64,000 bases of DNA from Mesobaculum littorinae. GTDB lineage: Bacteria > Pseudomonadota > Alphaproteobacteria > Rhodobacterales > Rhodobacteraceae. The notes below the pieces were generated by a model. That model saw only the letters and a list, made by a program, of their open reading frames with translations, had not been told where the DNA came from and did no database searches. Of the stretch, positions 10,156 through 18,887 are shown piece after piece (the stretch's first letter is position 1; each line of letters opens with the position of its first letter). Location of the stretch: NCBI RefSeq assembly GCF_004011175.1, contig NZ_RQXX01000001.1:186001-250000 (forward strand). The letters run 5' to 3'. The position numbers and the translations under genes were made by a program.

Positions 10156-10941
10156 TCAGATGGCCAGATATTCGGCCCTGAGCTTTTCGTTGTCGAGGAC
10201 CTCTTGCGCCGATCCGTCGTAGACCACCGACCCGGTGTCGAGGATCACGGCACGATCGGCCAGTTTCAACGCCGCGACGGCGTTCTGTTCGACGATGATC
10301 GTGGTGATCCCCTGGTCGCGGATCAGGTTCAGCGTCTTCGCGATCTCCTGCACGATGACGGGCGCGAGGCCTTCGTAGGGTTCGTCGAGCAGCAGAACCT
10401 TGATGTCGCGCGCCAGGGCCCGCGCGATCGCCAGCATCTGCTGTTCACCGCCCGACAGCGTCACGCCCTCCTGCTTGCGCCGTTCGCCCAGGCGCGGAAA
10501 CAGCTCGTATAGCCGGTCGAGGGACCAGCCCACGGGCGGCGCGATCTGCGCCAGTTGCAGGTTCTCCTCGACCGTCAGTCCGGCGATGATGCGCCGATCC
10601 TCGGGCACCAGGGCGATGCCCGCCGCCGCGGCCTCGTAAGATTTCATCTTGTGCAGGGGCTGGTGGTCCAGCCAGATCTCGCCGCGCTTCAGCTCGGGCG
10701 TGCCGACCCGCGCGATGGTGCGCAGGGTCGAGGTCTTGCCCGCCCCGTTGCGCCCCAGCAGAGCCAGGATCTCGCCCTCGTGGACGTTGAAGCTGACGTC
10801 CTGCACGATGAAGCTTTCGCCGTAATACCCTTCGATGTTCCACACCGACAGAAAGGCCGGGGCGGTCACTGCGTGGTTGGCGTTGGGGTTCCAGTCCTCG
10901 GAGGTCGTGGGGGCGTTCATGGGGGTATCCTTGTCGGCCAT
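10156..10941 (-). CDS. livF: Liv-type ABC transporter ATP-binding protein LivF
   Basis: One of the two ATPases of a branched-chain amino acid/HAAT-type importer. The 261 residues contain Walker A GRNGAGKT (63-70), a Q-loop region ALVPEDRRI typical of LivF, signature LSGGEQQ and Walker B VLLLDEP. The start at 10941 overlaps the livG stop by one base (TGATG), indicating translational coupling; a longer in-frame extension into livG is a shadow. The N-terminus carries about 30 extra residues before the ABC domain. Because the operon ends in acs, the transported substrate may be a short-chain carboxylate or something metabolised to acetate rather than an amino acid; this is inference. Confidence 0.92.
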   Translation of the reverse strand: MADKDTPMNAPTTSEDWNPNANHAVTAPAFLSVWNIEGYYGESFIVQDVSFNVHEGEILALLGRNGAGKTSTLRTIARVGTPELKRGEIWLDHQPLHKMKSYEAAAAGIALVPEDRRIIAGLTVEENLQLAQIAPPVGWSLDRLYELFPRLGERRKQEGVTLSGGEQQMLAIARALARDIKVLLLDEPYEGLAPVIVQEIAKTLNLIRDQGITTIIVEQNAVAALKLADRAVILDTGSVVYDGSAQEVLDNEKLRAEYLAI

Positions 10942-11699
10942 CAGTGGGCGGCTTCGCCGAGGTAAGCTTCCTGCACCTTGGGGTGGCCCTTGATGCGGTC
11001 GGGCGTGTCCTCGACCAGCGGCGTGCCCTGGGCCAGAACGGTGATCCGGTCGGCCAGCGAAAACACGACGTGCATGTCGTGTTCGATGATCACCATGGTG
11101 ATGTCGCGCTTGGTCCGGATCTCGCGCAGAAGCTCGATGGTGTTGTTGGTGTCGGCCCGCGCCATGCCCGCGGTGGGCTCGTCCAGCAGCAGAAGGCGCG
11201 GGTTCTGCGACAGGCACATCGCCATTTCAAGCCGCCGCTTGTCGCCGCGCGACAGGCTGCCGGCCAGCAGGTCGCGCTTGTCGGCCATGTTGACGTCGTC
11301 GAGCATCTGCATCGCGCCGTCGACAACCTTGCGTTCGCGCGCGACGCTTTCGAAGGCGTGCATGCGGAATGACCCGTCGCGCTTGGCAAAGATCGGGATC
11401 ATCACGTTTTCCCAGACCGACAGGTCGGCAAAGATCTCGGGCGTCTGGAACACGCGGGAAATGCCCATCTGGTTGATCTCGTGCGGCTTGCGCCCCAGCA
11501 CTGACTGGCCGTCGAACATGACGCTGCCGGTGTCGGGAATAAGCTTGCCGATCAGGCAGTTGAGCAGCGTCGACTTGCCCGCGCCATTGGGGCCGATGAT
11601 CGCGTGGCACGAATTCTCGGCGATACTCAGGTTGACGTCGCCGAGCGCCTGCAGCCCGCCAAAGCGTTTGCCCACGTTCTTGACTTCGAGAATGCTCAT
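10941..11699 (-). CDS. livG: Liv-type ABC transporter ATP-binding protein LivG
   Basis: Second ATPase of the importer, 252 residues. Walker A GPNGAGKS and Walker B LLLLDEPTAGMA are standard. The signature is LSRGDKRRLEMAM in place of canonical LSGGQ, as seen in many LivG-like proteins of this subgroup. It begins at ATG 11699, with GGAG eight bases upstream inside the end of livM; an adjacent GTG at 11702 is an alternative. The livM stop lies only a few bases before the start, so the genes are one transcription unit. Confidence 0.93.
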   Translation of the reverse strand: MSILEVKNVGKRFGGLQALGDVNLSIAENSCHAIIGPNGAGKSTLLNCLIGKLIPDTGSVMFDGQSVLGRKPHEINQMGISRVFQTPEIFADLSVWENVMIPIFAKRDGSFRMHAFESVARERKVVDGAMQMLDDVNMADKRDLLAGSLSRGDKRRLEMAMCLSQNPRLLLLDEPTAGMARADTNNTIELLREIRTKRDITMVIIEHDMHVVFSLADRITVLAQGTPLVEDTPDRIKGHPKVQEAYLGEAAH

Positions 11700-11703
11700 C
11701 ACC

Positions 11704-12909
11704 TTACTCCGCCGGTTGCTTGGATGCGGCGCGGGCCTCTGGGTCCCCGGCCTTGCGGTTGCGCCGCCCCACGACGCCGCGGATGCGCCGCCCGCCCTCG
11801 ACCAGCCCGCCGGGCAGGAAGATGACGACCAGCATGAACAGAAGCCCCAGCGTCAGGTGCCAGCCCTTGCCCACGAAGGGATGCACGAGCGTGACCAGCG
11901 CCGTCTCCAACCCGTCGGGCAGGGCGCCGAACCAGGTGTGCAGCACGCTGTCGTTGATCTTCGAGAAGATGTTTTCGAAGTACTTGATGAAGCCCGCGCC
12001 CAGCACCGGCCCGATCAGGCTTCCCGCGCCGCCGAGGATGGTCATGAGCACGACCTCGCCCGAGGCCGTCCACTGCATCCGCTCGGCCCCGGCCAGCGGG
12101 TCCATCGCGGCCAGAAGCCCGCCGGCCAGACCCGCGTACATGCCCGAGATCACGAAGGCCGCCAGCGTGTAGGGCCGGGTCGACAGACCCGTGTAGCTCA
12201 TCCGCTGCTGGTTCGACTTGACGGCCCGCAGCATCATCCCGAAGGGCGAGCGGAAGATGCGGATCGACAGCCAGAAGGCCACCAGCATGATCAGCCCGGA
12301 CATGTAGTATCCCGCGTTCAGCTGAAATTCCCACGGGCCCGCAAAGATCGTCGTGGTCGCACGCATGTCGATGCCGAAAAGGTTGGTGGTCGGTAGCGAT
12401 CCGGTCGCGGCCGGGTCGAAGATGCGGGGATCGGACAGCGACAGTTGCAGCCCCGTTTCGCCGTTCGTCAGCGGCGTCAGGACCGAATAGGCCAGCGCAA
12501 AGGACATCTGCGCGAAGGCCAGCGTGAGGATCGAGAAGTAGATGCCCGAGCGGCGCAGCGACACGTAGCCGATCAGGGCGGCGAAGAGCCCGCCCACGAC
12601 CACTGCCAGCACGATGGCGGGAATCACGTTCATCGACAGAAGCTTGAACATCCACACCGCGGCATAGGACCCGGCACCGAGAAAGGCGGCATGTCCGAAG
12701 GACAGGTAGCCCGTCAGCCCGAAAAGGATGTTGAAGCCGATGGCGAAGATCCCGAAAATCACGAAGCGCTGCATCAGGTCGGGATAGCCCGCGTTGAACT
12801 GCGCCAGCGACGACGCCTGCGGGAAGGGGTTCAGGATCACCGGCGCCAGCAGGACGAGCAGGGCGACGACGATCAGCAGAATGGTGTCCTTGCGGCCAAA
12901 GCTCTGCAT
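11704..12909 (-). CDS. livM: Liv-type ABC transporter permease LivM
   Basis: Inner-membrane permease of the importer, 401 residues with about ten hydrophobic segments. Family stretches include [44 protein letters not shown] and [19 protein letters not shown] hydrophilic loop of about 50 residues (around 150-200) interrupts the usual order and contains [13 protein letters not shown] and a [11 protein letters not shown] segment; the protein is longer than E. coli LivM-type cores and ends in a charged tail. GGAGGAGTAATTCC precedes the ATG, and the livH stop lies four bases before it. Confidence 0.93.
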   Translation of the reverse strand: MQSFGRKDTILLIVVALLVLLAPVILNPFPQASSLAQFNAGYPDLMQRFVIFGIFAIGFNILFGLTGYLSFGHAAFLGAGSYAAVWMFKLLSMNVIPAIVLAVVVGGLFAALIGYVSLRRSGIYFSILTLAFAQMSFALAYSVLTPLTNGETGLQLSLSDPRIFDPAATGSLPTTNLFGIDMRATTTIFAGPWEFQLNAGYYMSGLIMLVAFWLSIRIFRSPFGMMLRAVKSNQQRMSYTGLSTRPYTLAAFVISGMYAGLAGGLLAAMDPLAGAERMQWTASGEVVLMTILGGAGSLIGPVLGAGFIKYFENIFSKINDSVLHTWFGALPDGLETALVTLVHPFVGKGWHLTLGLLFMLVVIFLPGGLVEGGRRIRGVVGRRNRKAGDPEARAASKQPAE

Positions 12910-12913
12910 GGAA

Positions 12914-13945
12914 TTACTCCTCCATCACGCCGCGGCGGCCCATCAGGCCGCGCGGGCGGGCCAGAAGGACGATGATCGCGACGAGGTAGATGATGATCTG
13001 GTTGATGCCGGGGATCAGGTCGATCACCGCGGTCATCGAGGCGAAGCTTTCGAGGATGCCCAGAAGGAACCCGGCCAGCACCGCGCCGGCCAGCGACCCC
13101 ATGCCGCCCACCACCACGACGACGAAGCTGAGGACCAGGAAGTCCATCCCCATGTGGTAGTTGGGCGCATTGATTGGCGCGTACATCACCCCCGCCAGTC
13201 CCGCGACGGCGGCGGCGATGCCGAACATCGCGGTGAAGCGGCGGTCGATGTTGATGCCGAGAAGGCCCACGGTTTCGCGATCCGCCATGCCCGCGCGGAC
13301 CACCATGCCGAAGGTGGTGTAGCGCAGGAAGGCGAAGACCGCGGCGATGATGATCGCGGCGAAAGCGAAGTAGACCAGCCGCCAGTAGGGATAGATGATG
13401 GTGTTCGGGTCGAAGCCCACGAGGACGCCGAAATCGAACGACCCCCGGAACGCCTGCGGCGCGGGGGTGGGGATCGGATTGGCGCCGTAGAAGGCTTTGA
13501 TGATCTCCTGCAGCACGATGGCCAGCCCGAAGGTTACGAGGATCTGGTCGGCATGGGGGCGCTTGTAGAAATGCTGGATCAGCCCGCGCTCCATCACCAC
13601 GCCGACGATCAGCATGACCGGAATCGCGAAAAGGATCGCCAGCGGCACCGCCCAGTCGACGATCGCGGCGCCGGTGCTTTCGCCGAACCACAGCACGACA
13701 TAAGGCGTGTCGACCTGCATCGGGTTGCCCAGGAAATCGGTGCGCGTCTCGTCGATGGTGGTCTGGCTGAGCGTCAGGATGCGCTGCAGCGTCACGGCGC
13801 AGAAGGCGCCGATCATGAACAACGCGCCATGGGCGAAGTTCACCACCCCCAGCGTGCCGAAGATCAGCGTCAGGCCGAGAGCGATCAGCGCATAGGCCGA
13901 CCCCTTGTCTAGGCCGTTGAGGATCTGAAGAAGTATCGCGTCCAT
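12914..13945 (-). CDS. livH: Liv-type ABC transporter permease LivH
   Basis: Partner permease of LivM, 343 residues, about eight to nine membrane segments. It opens with the family start [25 protein letters not shown] and contains the conserved [15 protein letters not shown] and [23 protein letters not shown] hydrophilic insertion (about residues 55-85, [20 protein letters not shown]) lies between the first segments and probably forms a periplasmic loop. It is separated from livK by 279 bases that contain a strong hairpin, so livHMGF may be expressed below livK. Confidence 0.93.
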   Translation of the reverse strand: MDAILLQILNGLDKGSAYALIALGLTLIFGTLGVVNFAHGALFMIGAFCAVTLQRILTLSQTTIDETRTDFLGNPMQVDTPYVVLWFGESTGAAIVDWAVPLAILFAIPVMLIVGVVMERGLIQHFYKRPHADQILVTFGLAIVLQEIIKAFYGANPIPTPAPQAFRGSFDFGVLVGFDPNTIIYPYWRLVYFAFAAIIIAAVFAFLRYTTFGMVVRAGMADRETVGLLGINIDRRFTAMFGIAAAVAGLAGVMYAPINAPNYHMGMDFLVLSFVVVVVGGMGSLAGAVLAGFLLGILESFASMTAVIDLIPGINQIIIYLVAIIVLLARPRGLMGRRGVMEE

Positions 13946-14188
13946 CTGGGGTCCGTCTGTCTGTGCGATTGGTCAGGGCGGCAGGTCACTGCGGCAGGTC
14001 GCTGCGGCGGGGCAATGCGGTCGGGCAGGTGGGGTATCAGGTCAGCGGGTCAGGCCAGTGAGGTCAGGGGCGGCGAGGTCCGGCCAGCTTGGTCCGGCGA
14101 GCATGATCAGGCTGGCGAGGTGTGGGCGTTGGCGGCCCACGCCCCCGGGTCACGGGGCCCGCGACGATCATTCGGCCCAGGCCGGATC

Positions 14189-14215
14189 GGGGGCGCGCCA
14201 GGCCGGCGCGCCCCC
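14189..14215 (-). promoter_or_regulatory. intercistronic stem-loop between livK and livH
   Basis: A perfect 11-bp stem (GGGGGCGCGCC / GGCGCGCCCCC) with a five-base loop begins ten bases after the livK stop on the minus strand and has no following T-run. Stem-loops at this position are known to stabilise binding-protein mRNA and reduce downstream permease expression in other ABC operons. The rest of 13946-14224 is GC-rich sequence with loose GGTCAG-like repetition and no gene. Confidence 0.6.
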
Positions 14216-14224
14216 TGCGGGACC

Positions 14225-15598
14225 TCAGGCGCCGGGGTTGCATTCCCCCAGCGCGCCGCCGGCGAACATCGGGTGATCGGGCTCGTAGGTGACCTGTTCG
14301 GTCGGCGTCGCCTCGATGATCTCGACCAGATCGAACTCGTTCTCCGGGTTCTCCTTGCCGCGGGTGACGACGACATCCTTGAAGCACTGGTGATCGGCGC
14401 CGCGGTACAGCGTGGGGCCGTTGCCCATGCCATCGAACTCGAAATCCTCGAGCGCCTCGGCCACGGCGCAGGGGTTGAACGACCCCGCGCGCTGCACCGC
14501 GTCGGCGTAAAGCAGCGTCTGCACGTAGCAGGTATGCGCGGCCTGGCTGGGCGGGAAGCCGTATTTCGTGCCGAAGCTCTGGGTGAAGGCGTTGGTGCCG
14601 ACATAGCGGCTGCCAAGCTCGTTCTCGAGCTTCCAGTCCCAGTTCTGGCTGCCGGGGATCCCGGCGATGTTGCGCCCCGCGCCGCGTGCCATCAGCTCGG
14701 AATAAAGCGGCACGACGATCTCGAACTGCTTGCCGTTGGCCTGCGCCTCCTTCAGCCCGAACTGCACGGCGTTGGTCAGCGAATTGACCATGTTGCCGCC
14801 GTAGTGGTTGAGGAACAGCACGTCGGCGCCCGAATTCAGGACGGGCGCGATGTAGGACGAGAAATCCGTCGCGGCGAGCGGGGTGAGCACATTGTTCACC
14901 GTCTCCCAGCCCAGGTCTTCGGTCACGGCCTGCATCGATTCCTGCGTGGTCCAGCCCCAGGTATAATCGGCGGTCAGGTGATAGGCGCGGCGGTCGGTGC
15001 CATAGAGGCTTTCCAGCACCGGCCCCATCGCGGCGCCCGACTGGTAGGCGTTGAAGAAGTGGCGGAAGCCGTTCGCCTTCTTGTCCTTGCCGGTGGTGTC
15101 GTTGGAATGGGTCAGCCCCGACATGAAGATCACGCCGGCCTCCTGGCAGAGGCCCTGCACCGCCACGGCCACGCCCGAGGACGAGCCGCCCGAGATCATG
15201 ATCGCGCCGTCCTTCTCGATCATCGACCGGGCGCTGGCACGGGCGGCGTCGGACTTGGTCTGGGTGTCGCCGGTCACGAAGGCCACGCGCTTGCCCATGA
15301 TGCCCGTGCCGTCGAGGTTCTTTTCAGAGAAGGTCTGCAGCATGCCGCCGTCGCCTTCGCCGTTCAGGTGTTCGACGGCCAGTTCGAAGGCGCGCAGCTC
15401 GTCCGCGCCCTCGTCGGCATAGGGCCCGGTCTGCGGCACGTTGAAGCCAAGGGTCACCGTGTCGCCCGTCGGCGCATTGGTGAACCCTTGGCCCTGCGCC
15501 CAGGACGCACCGGTAAAGATCGTGGGCATGGCAAGGCCCGCCCCGGTGGCCGCACCGGTGCGCAACAGCCCGCGGCGGGTGAAGGTCGCTTTGGTCAT
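14225..15598 (-). CDS. ABC transporter substrate-binding protein, Liv/HAAT type, Tat-exported
   Basis: Periplasmic receptor for the LivHMGF importer, 457 residues. The N-terminus has a twin-arginine signal (TRRGLLRTGAATGAGLAMP) ending near SWAQG. The mature protein is a type I periplasmic binding fold: VTLGFNVPQTGPYADEGADE, a ligand-site region around MISGGSSSGVAVAVQ, and HLTADYTWGWTTQESM. Export through Tat suggests it folds, perhaps with a cofactor or ligand, in the cytoplasm. GGGAGGACATTC precedes the ATG. It is first in the leftward operon and divergent from the XRE regulator. The ligand is unknown; linkage to acs hints at a compound yielding acetate. Confidence 0.88.
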   Translation of the reverse strand: MTKATFTRRGLLRTGAATGAGLAMPTIFTGASWAQGQGFTNAPTGDTVTLGFNVPQTGPYADEGADELRAFELAVEHLNGEGDGGMLQTFSEKNLDGTGIMGKRVAFVTGDTQTKSDAARASARSMIEKDGAIMISGGSSSGVAVAVQGLCQEAGVIFMSGLTHSNDTTGKDKKANGFRHFFNAYQSGAAMGPVLESLYGTDRRAYHLTADYTWGWTTQESMQAVTEDLGWETVNNVLTPLAATDFSSYIAPVLNSGADVLFLNHYGGNMVNSLTNAVQFGLKEAQANGKQFEIVVPLYSELMARGAGRNIAGIPGSQNWDWKLENELGSRYVGTNAFTQSFGTKYGFPPSQAAHTCYVQTLLYADAVQRAGSFNPCAVAEALEDFEFDGMGNGPTLYRGADHQCFKDVVVTRGKENPENEFDLVEIIEATPTEQVTYEPDHPMFAGGALGECNPGA

Positions 15599-15740
15599 GA
15601 ATGTCCTCCCGTTTGATTGGGCGCGCGGGCTCTCCTCCTCAAAAGACCCGACCGCACCATGCTCCTTTTACGGAACTGACCTCAGGATGGGGCGCCGGTG
15701 AAAACATCGCAACAAGTATGCGGAACCGTTGAATTATTTT

Positions 15741-15778
15741 GTAAATAACTGAACAATCATGGCGGGTGCTGTGTAAAT
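15741..15778. promoter_or_regulatory. paired GTAAAT boxes in the livK/XRE divergent promoter
   Basis: Two identical GTAAAT hexamers (15741-15746 and 15773-15778) lie 32 bases apart, close to three helical turns, in an AT-rich island within the 228-base divergent region. Each sits in a T-rich context. This spacing suits cooperative binding of a dimer such as the adjacent XRE regulator; no binding motif is established for this protein. Confidence 0.35.
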
Positions 15779-15826
15779 TTCTTTTCCCGCGGGTGCAGAA
15801 AGCCGCTGAGGCGAGAGGGTTTTTCG

Positions 15827-17491
15827 ATGTCGGCAGGAGAGCGGGACAACCGGGGAACCGGGGGGCGGATCCGGGCGCGGCGGTTGGACCTGGGGATCCG
15901 GCAGGCCGGACTGGCGGCGCGGTTGGGGATCTCGGCCTCCTACCTCAACCTGATCGAACATGATCGGCGCAGAATCGGCGGCAGGTTGCTGAACGCCATC
16001 GCGCGCGAATTGGACACCGAGCCGGGCGTGCTGGCCGAGGGGGCCGAAGTCGGGTTGCTCGACGCACTGCGCACCGCCGCGGCCATGGTCCGGCACGACG
16101 CGGCGCCGCATGGGGGTGCGGCCGCGGGGGGCGAGGCTGCCGTCGCTGCCACCGCCGCTGTCACCGACGCTGCCGGCCGCGCGGGGGCAGCCGGTCCGGG
16201 GCCCGCCGCGCGGCCGGCCAGCCTTGCGGAGCCGGGATCCCCGCCCGAGCTGGATCGGCTTGAGGCCTTTGCCGCCGCCTATCCCGGCTGGGCGGGGCTG
16301 CTGGCTGCGCAGGCGCGCCACATCGCGCAGCGTGACCAGGCCCTGGCGACGCTCAGCGACCGGCTGACGCATGATCCCTTCCTGTCGGAATCCATGCACG
16401 CGCTTCTGTCGGCCGCGACCTCGATCCGCGCGACGGCGACGATCCTGCGCGATGAGCCCGAGCTCGAGCCCGACTGGCGCGCCCGGTTCCACCGCAACCT
16501 CGACAGCGACGGGCAGCGTCTTGCCGACACGGCTCGCGCGCTTGCGGCCTATCTCGACGGCGCCGCCGACCCCGCGCAGGCAGCGGCCGCCAGCCCGCAG
16601 GAAGAGGTCGAGGCCTGGCTCGCCGCCCGCAACTATCGCCTGCCCGAGCTGGAGACCGAACTGGAGCCCGGGCTGAACCCCGACGCGGACCCGCACGACG
16701 TCTTCGACCCTTCGGGCCCAGGCCGTGCCCATGTGCGCGACACCGGCGCCGATAGCCCCGCGGCCGCGTCCGGTGACGCAGGCGCGCAGCCACAGCAGCG
16801 GTCGCCCGGCGCCGTGCCGACGTCTCCGCCCGGCTTCGCTGCGCTTCTGTCGGCACCCGACGCGCCGCAAAGCGCGGCGGGGCGCGCGCTGGCCCGGGCG
16901 CACCTGTCCCGGGCGCGGGACGAGGCCCGGGCGATGCCGCGCGCCGCCCTTCTGGCCGAGCTTGCGCACGGGATCGATCCGGCGCGGATCGCGGCGCGCT
17001 TCGGCGTCGGCCCGGGCGCGGCACTACGGCGGCTGGGCGGGCTGGAGGCTGCGGCCGCCGGGCGTCCGTTCGGCCTGATCCTTTGCGACGGGACGGGCAC
17101 GACGACCTTCCGCCGTCCGCTGGACGGGTTCGCGTTGCCGCGGTTCGGGGCGGGCTGTCCGCTCTGGCCGCTCTATCAGACGCTGGGCCGTCCCGGCTGG
17201 CCCTTGCGTGCCGTGCTGGAGCTGCCCGGTCAGCCCGCCCGCCGCTTCACCGCATGGGCGGTGGCCGAAACGCGGCGCGCGGGCGGCTTCGACGGGCCCG
17301 AGATCGTCGAGGCGGCGATGCTTCTGACCCCCGGGGCCGACGCGTTGCGAACCTTGGGCGGCGCAGACTCCGGCCCGCCGCCGCCGGACCCGGTCGGTAC
17401 GAGCTGCCGCATCTGTCCCCGCGGGGGGTGCCTAGCCCGCCGCGAACCATCTGTCCTGGCAGCGTCGGAGGAGGGCGGCGGCCTGTCCTAA
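15827..17491 (+). CDS. RamB/ScfR-like XRE transcriptional regulator with histidine-kinase-like segment
   Basis: A 554-residue regulator. Residues about 13-65 are an XRE helix-turn-helix (RIRARRLDLGIRQAGLAARLGISASYLNLIEHDRRRIGG), as in RamB and the short-chain fatty acyl-CoA regulators. The C-terminus has the DUF2083-type Cys cluster CRICPRGGCLARREPS (around 525-540). Between them there is no IrrE-like HExxH domain. Instead residues 185-239 resemble a HisKA dimerisation/phospho-acceptor domain, with His191 at the acceptor position but without the usual acidic residue after it or the RTP motif. Low-complexity Ala/Gly/Pro linkers around 90-140 and 290-345 make it longer than usual members. It is divergent from livK-acs and upstream of the response regulator and kinase, so it likely controls acetate or short-chain acid use. 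Confidence 0.85.
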   Translation: MSAGERDNRGTGGRIRARRLDLGIRQAGLAARLGISASYLNLIEHDRRRIGGRLLNAIARELDTEPGVLAEGAEVGLLDALRTAAAMVRHDAAPHGGAAAGGEAAVAATAAVTDAAGRAGAAGPGPAARPASLAEPGSPPELDRLEAFAAAYPGWAGLLAAQARHIAQRDQALATLSDRLTHDPFLSESMHALLSAATSIRATATILRDEPELEPDWRARFHRNLDSDGQRLADTARALAAYLDGAADPAQAAAASPQEEVEAWLAARNYRLPELETELEPGLNPDADPHDVFDPSGPGRAHVRDTGADSPAAASGDAGAQPQQRSPGAVPTSPPGFAALLSAPDAPQSAAGRALARAHLSRARDEARAMPRAALLAELAHGIDPARIAARFGVGPGAALRRLGGLEAAAAGRPFGLILCDGTGTTTFRRPLDGFALPRFGAGCPLWPLYQTLGRPGWPLRAVLELPGQPARRFTAWAVAETRRAGGFDGPEIVEAAMLLTPGADALRTLGGADSGPPPPDPVGTSCRICPRGGCLARREPSVLAASEEGGGLS

Positions 17492-17660
17492 TACGACCGG
17501 GCGCACCGTCACCGTCACCGCGACCGGTCCGGCCCGACGCAGGCCTGCGCCTCCGCGTGCTGGGCCTTCGTGTGCCGACCCGTCGCGGGCGGGCTTTCGG
17601 ATGCCTGACCTCGGAGATCTGCCTTGCATTAAAAAACGTCGGCGGCAGGCTCGCGGCGTT

Positions 17661-17689
17661 TTGACAGGGGCCCGACTGCTTGCCATAGT
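17661..17689 (+). promoter_or_regulatory. sigma-70-like promoter of the response regulator-kinase operon
   Basis: TTGACA (17661-17666), a 17-base spacer, then CATAGT (17684-17689). Predicted transcription starts near 17696, giving a leader of about 90 bases before the response regulator ATG. The -35 is a perfect consensus, which is uncommon in such GC-rich sequence. Confidence 0.65.
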
Positions 17690-17785
17690 CGCATCGCGCG
17701 GTAGGAATGCAACCTGGCCGCGTGGCGGGGCCGGAGGAGGGCCGCGCCCCGGAGAACCGTGCATCCGTCGGGAGGAGGAGCCCGC

Positions 17786-18154
17786 ATGGGCCGACGTGTC
17801 CTTCTGGTCGAGGACGAGCCGAACATCATCGAGGCGATCCGCTTCATCCTGTCGCGCGATGGCTGGACGGTCGAGGCCCGCTCGGACGGGCAGGGAACGC
17901 TCGACGCGGTGCGGCGCAGGCGGCCGGATCTGGTGATCCTCGATGTCATGCTGCCCAATCGCTCGGGCTATGACGTGTTGCGCGACCTGCGCGACGACCC
18001 GCAGCTTTCGGGGCTGCCGGTGCTGATGCTGACTGCCCGCGGCCAGAAGAAGGACCGCGACCTGGCCATGAGGCTGGGGGTCAGCCGCTTCATGACCAAG
18101 CCGTTTGCCAATGCCGAGATGCTGACCGCCGTCCGTGACCTCGCCGGGGGCTGA
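17786..18154 (+). CDS. single-domain response regulator (receiver only)
   Basis: A 122-residue CheY-like receiver with no output domain. Acidic pocket ED at 9-11, phosphorylation site Asp53 in LVILDVMLPNRSG, Thr in MLTARG and Lys105 in FMTKPF are all present, so phosphorylation competence is expected. GGAGGAGGAGCC precedes the ATG at 17786. It is followed one base after its stop by the next gene. The obvious phosphodonor is the symporter-kinase two genes downstream. Without a DNA-binding domain it must act through a protein partner; the upstream XRE regulator with its kinase-like segment is the attractive candidate. Confidence 0.92.
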   Translation: MGRRVLLVEDEPNIIEAIRFILSRDGWTVEARSDGQGTLDAVRRRRPDLVILDVMLPNRSGYDVLRDLRDDPQLSGLPVLMLTARGQKKDRDLAMRLGVSRFMTKPFANAEMLTAVRDLAGG

Positions 18155-18155
18155 G

Positions 18156-18887
18156 ATGGCGGCCCCGCGCGAGCCCGTGTTCCTGGAGCGGCAAAACTAT
18201 CGCCGCCGCCGCCTGATGGACGCCGCGCGCCTGCTGCCGTGGCTGGGGGCGGCGGTGTTCGCCGCGCCGCCGATCTGGGGCGCCGCGGGGTCGACAGCCC
18301 TGCGCGGTCTTTACGTCTTTGCCGTCTGGGCCGCGCTGATCGCGGCTGCCTTTATTCTGTCGCGCCGTCTCGTCGCGCCCGCATCCGAGGGGCCGGAGGG
18401 CGGGGCGGCTGCGCCGGACCCCGACCCGACGCCCCGCCGCCCCGGGGACGCGCCGGCGATCGGCCCCGAGGATCAGGGCCCGGGGACGGTCGGGCCGGCA
18501 TCGCGGGGTCCCGCCGGCCAGTTCCGCGACGACCACACCTTCGCCGGCCATTCGCCCGAAGGCCAGCTCTGCGCGGACCGACTGCCTGCGGACCAAGCCC
18601 CGGGTGGTCCGCGACTGGCCCCGTCGGGCGGTCCTGCGGTGCGCCTGGCGGGCGCGGGTCGGACGGCCCCGTCTGCCATCTGTCTCGACATGCACCACAA
18701 GGGCGACCCGGCGCGCCGGGACGCGGATGCAGGCCCCGTTGCACGGGCCGGCGACGGGACGGTCAGGGATCGTCCGGCCATCTCCGAGCCTGCACGCCCG
18801 GCTGCGCCCCGTGGGGGTCGCGCCAAAGAGAGCCCCGGCGCGGGCGACGTTGCCGCGGCCAGGTCCGCCCGCGGAGGCCGGGCGTGA
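18156..18887 (+). CDS. membrane protein with long disordered tail, between response regulator and kinase
   Basis: A 243-residue protein. The first 30 residues are basic (LERQNYRRRRLMDAARLL), then come two membrane segments (about 28-45 and 55-75, the second AVWAALIAAAFILSRRLV). After residue 80 the sequence is a 160-residue Pro/Gly/Ala/Asp-rich, probably disordered, cytoplasmic tail. It starts at ATG 18156, one base after the regulator stop, and its TGA overlaps the GTG start of the kinase (GTGA), so the three genes are translationally coupled. I recall only a short two-helix protein at this place in related clusters; the tail looks like a lineage-specific extension. Function unknown; it may assist the kinase in the membrane. 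Confidence 0.75.
   Translation: MAAPREPVFLERQNYRRRRLMDAARLLPWLGAAVFAAPPIWGAAGSTALRGLYVFAVWAALIAAAFILSRRLVAPASEGPEGGAAAPDPDPTPRRPGDAPAIGPEDQGPGTVGPASRGPAGQFRDDHTFAGHSPEGQLCADRLPADQAPGGPRLAPSGGPAVRLAGAGRTAPSAICLDMHHKGDPARRDADAGPVARAGDGTVRDRPAISEPARPAAPRGGRAKESPGAGDVAAARSARGGRA

Noticed and set aside
18239-18883. In-frame upstream extension of the CrbS-like kinase by 215 codons
   Set aside because: The extension overlaps the membrane-protein gene in another frame, has no homology, and the GTGA overlap at 18884 gives a natural start directly before the first membrane helix.
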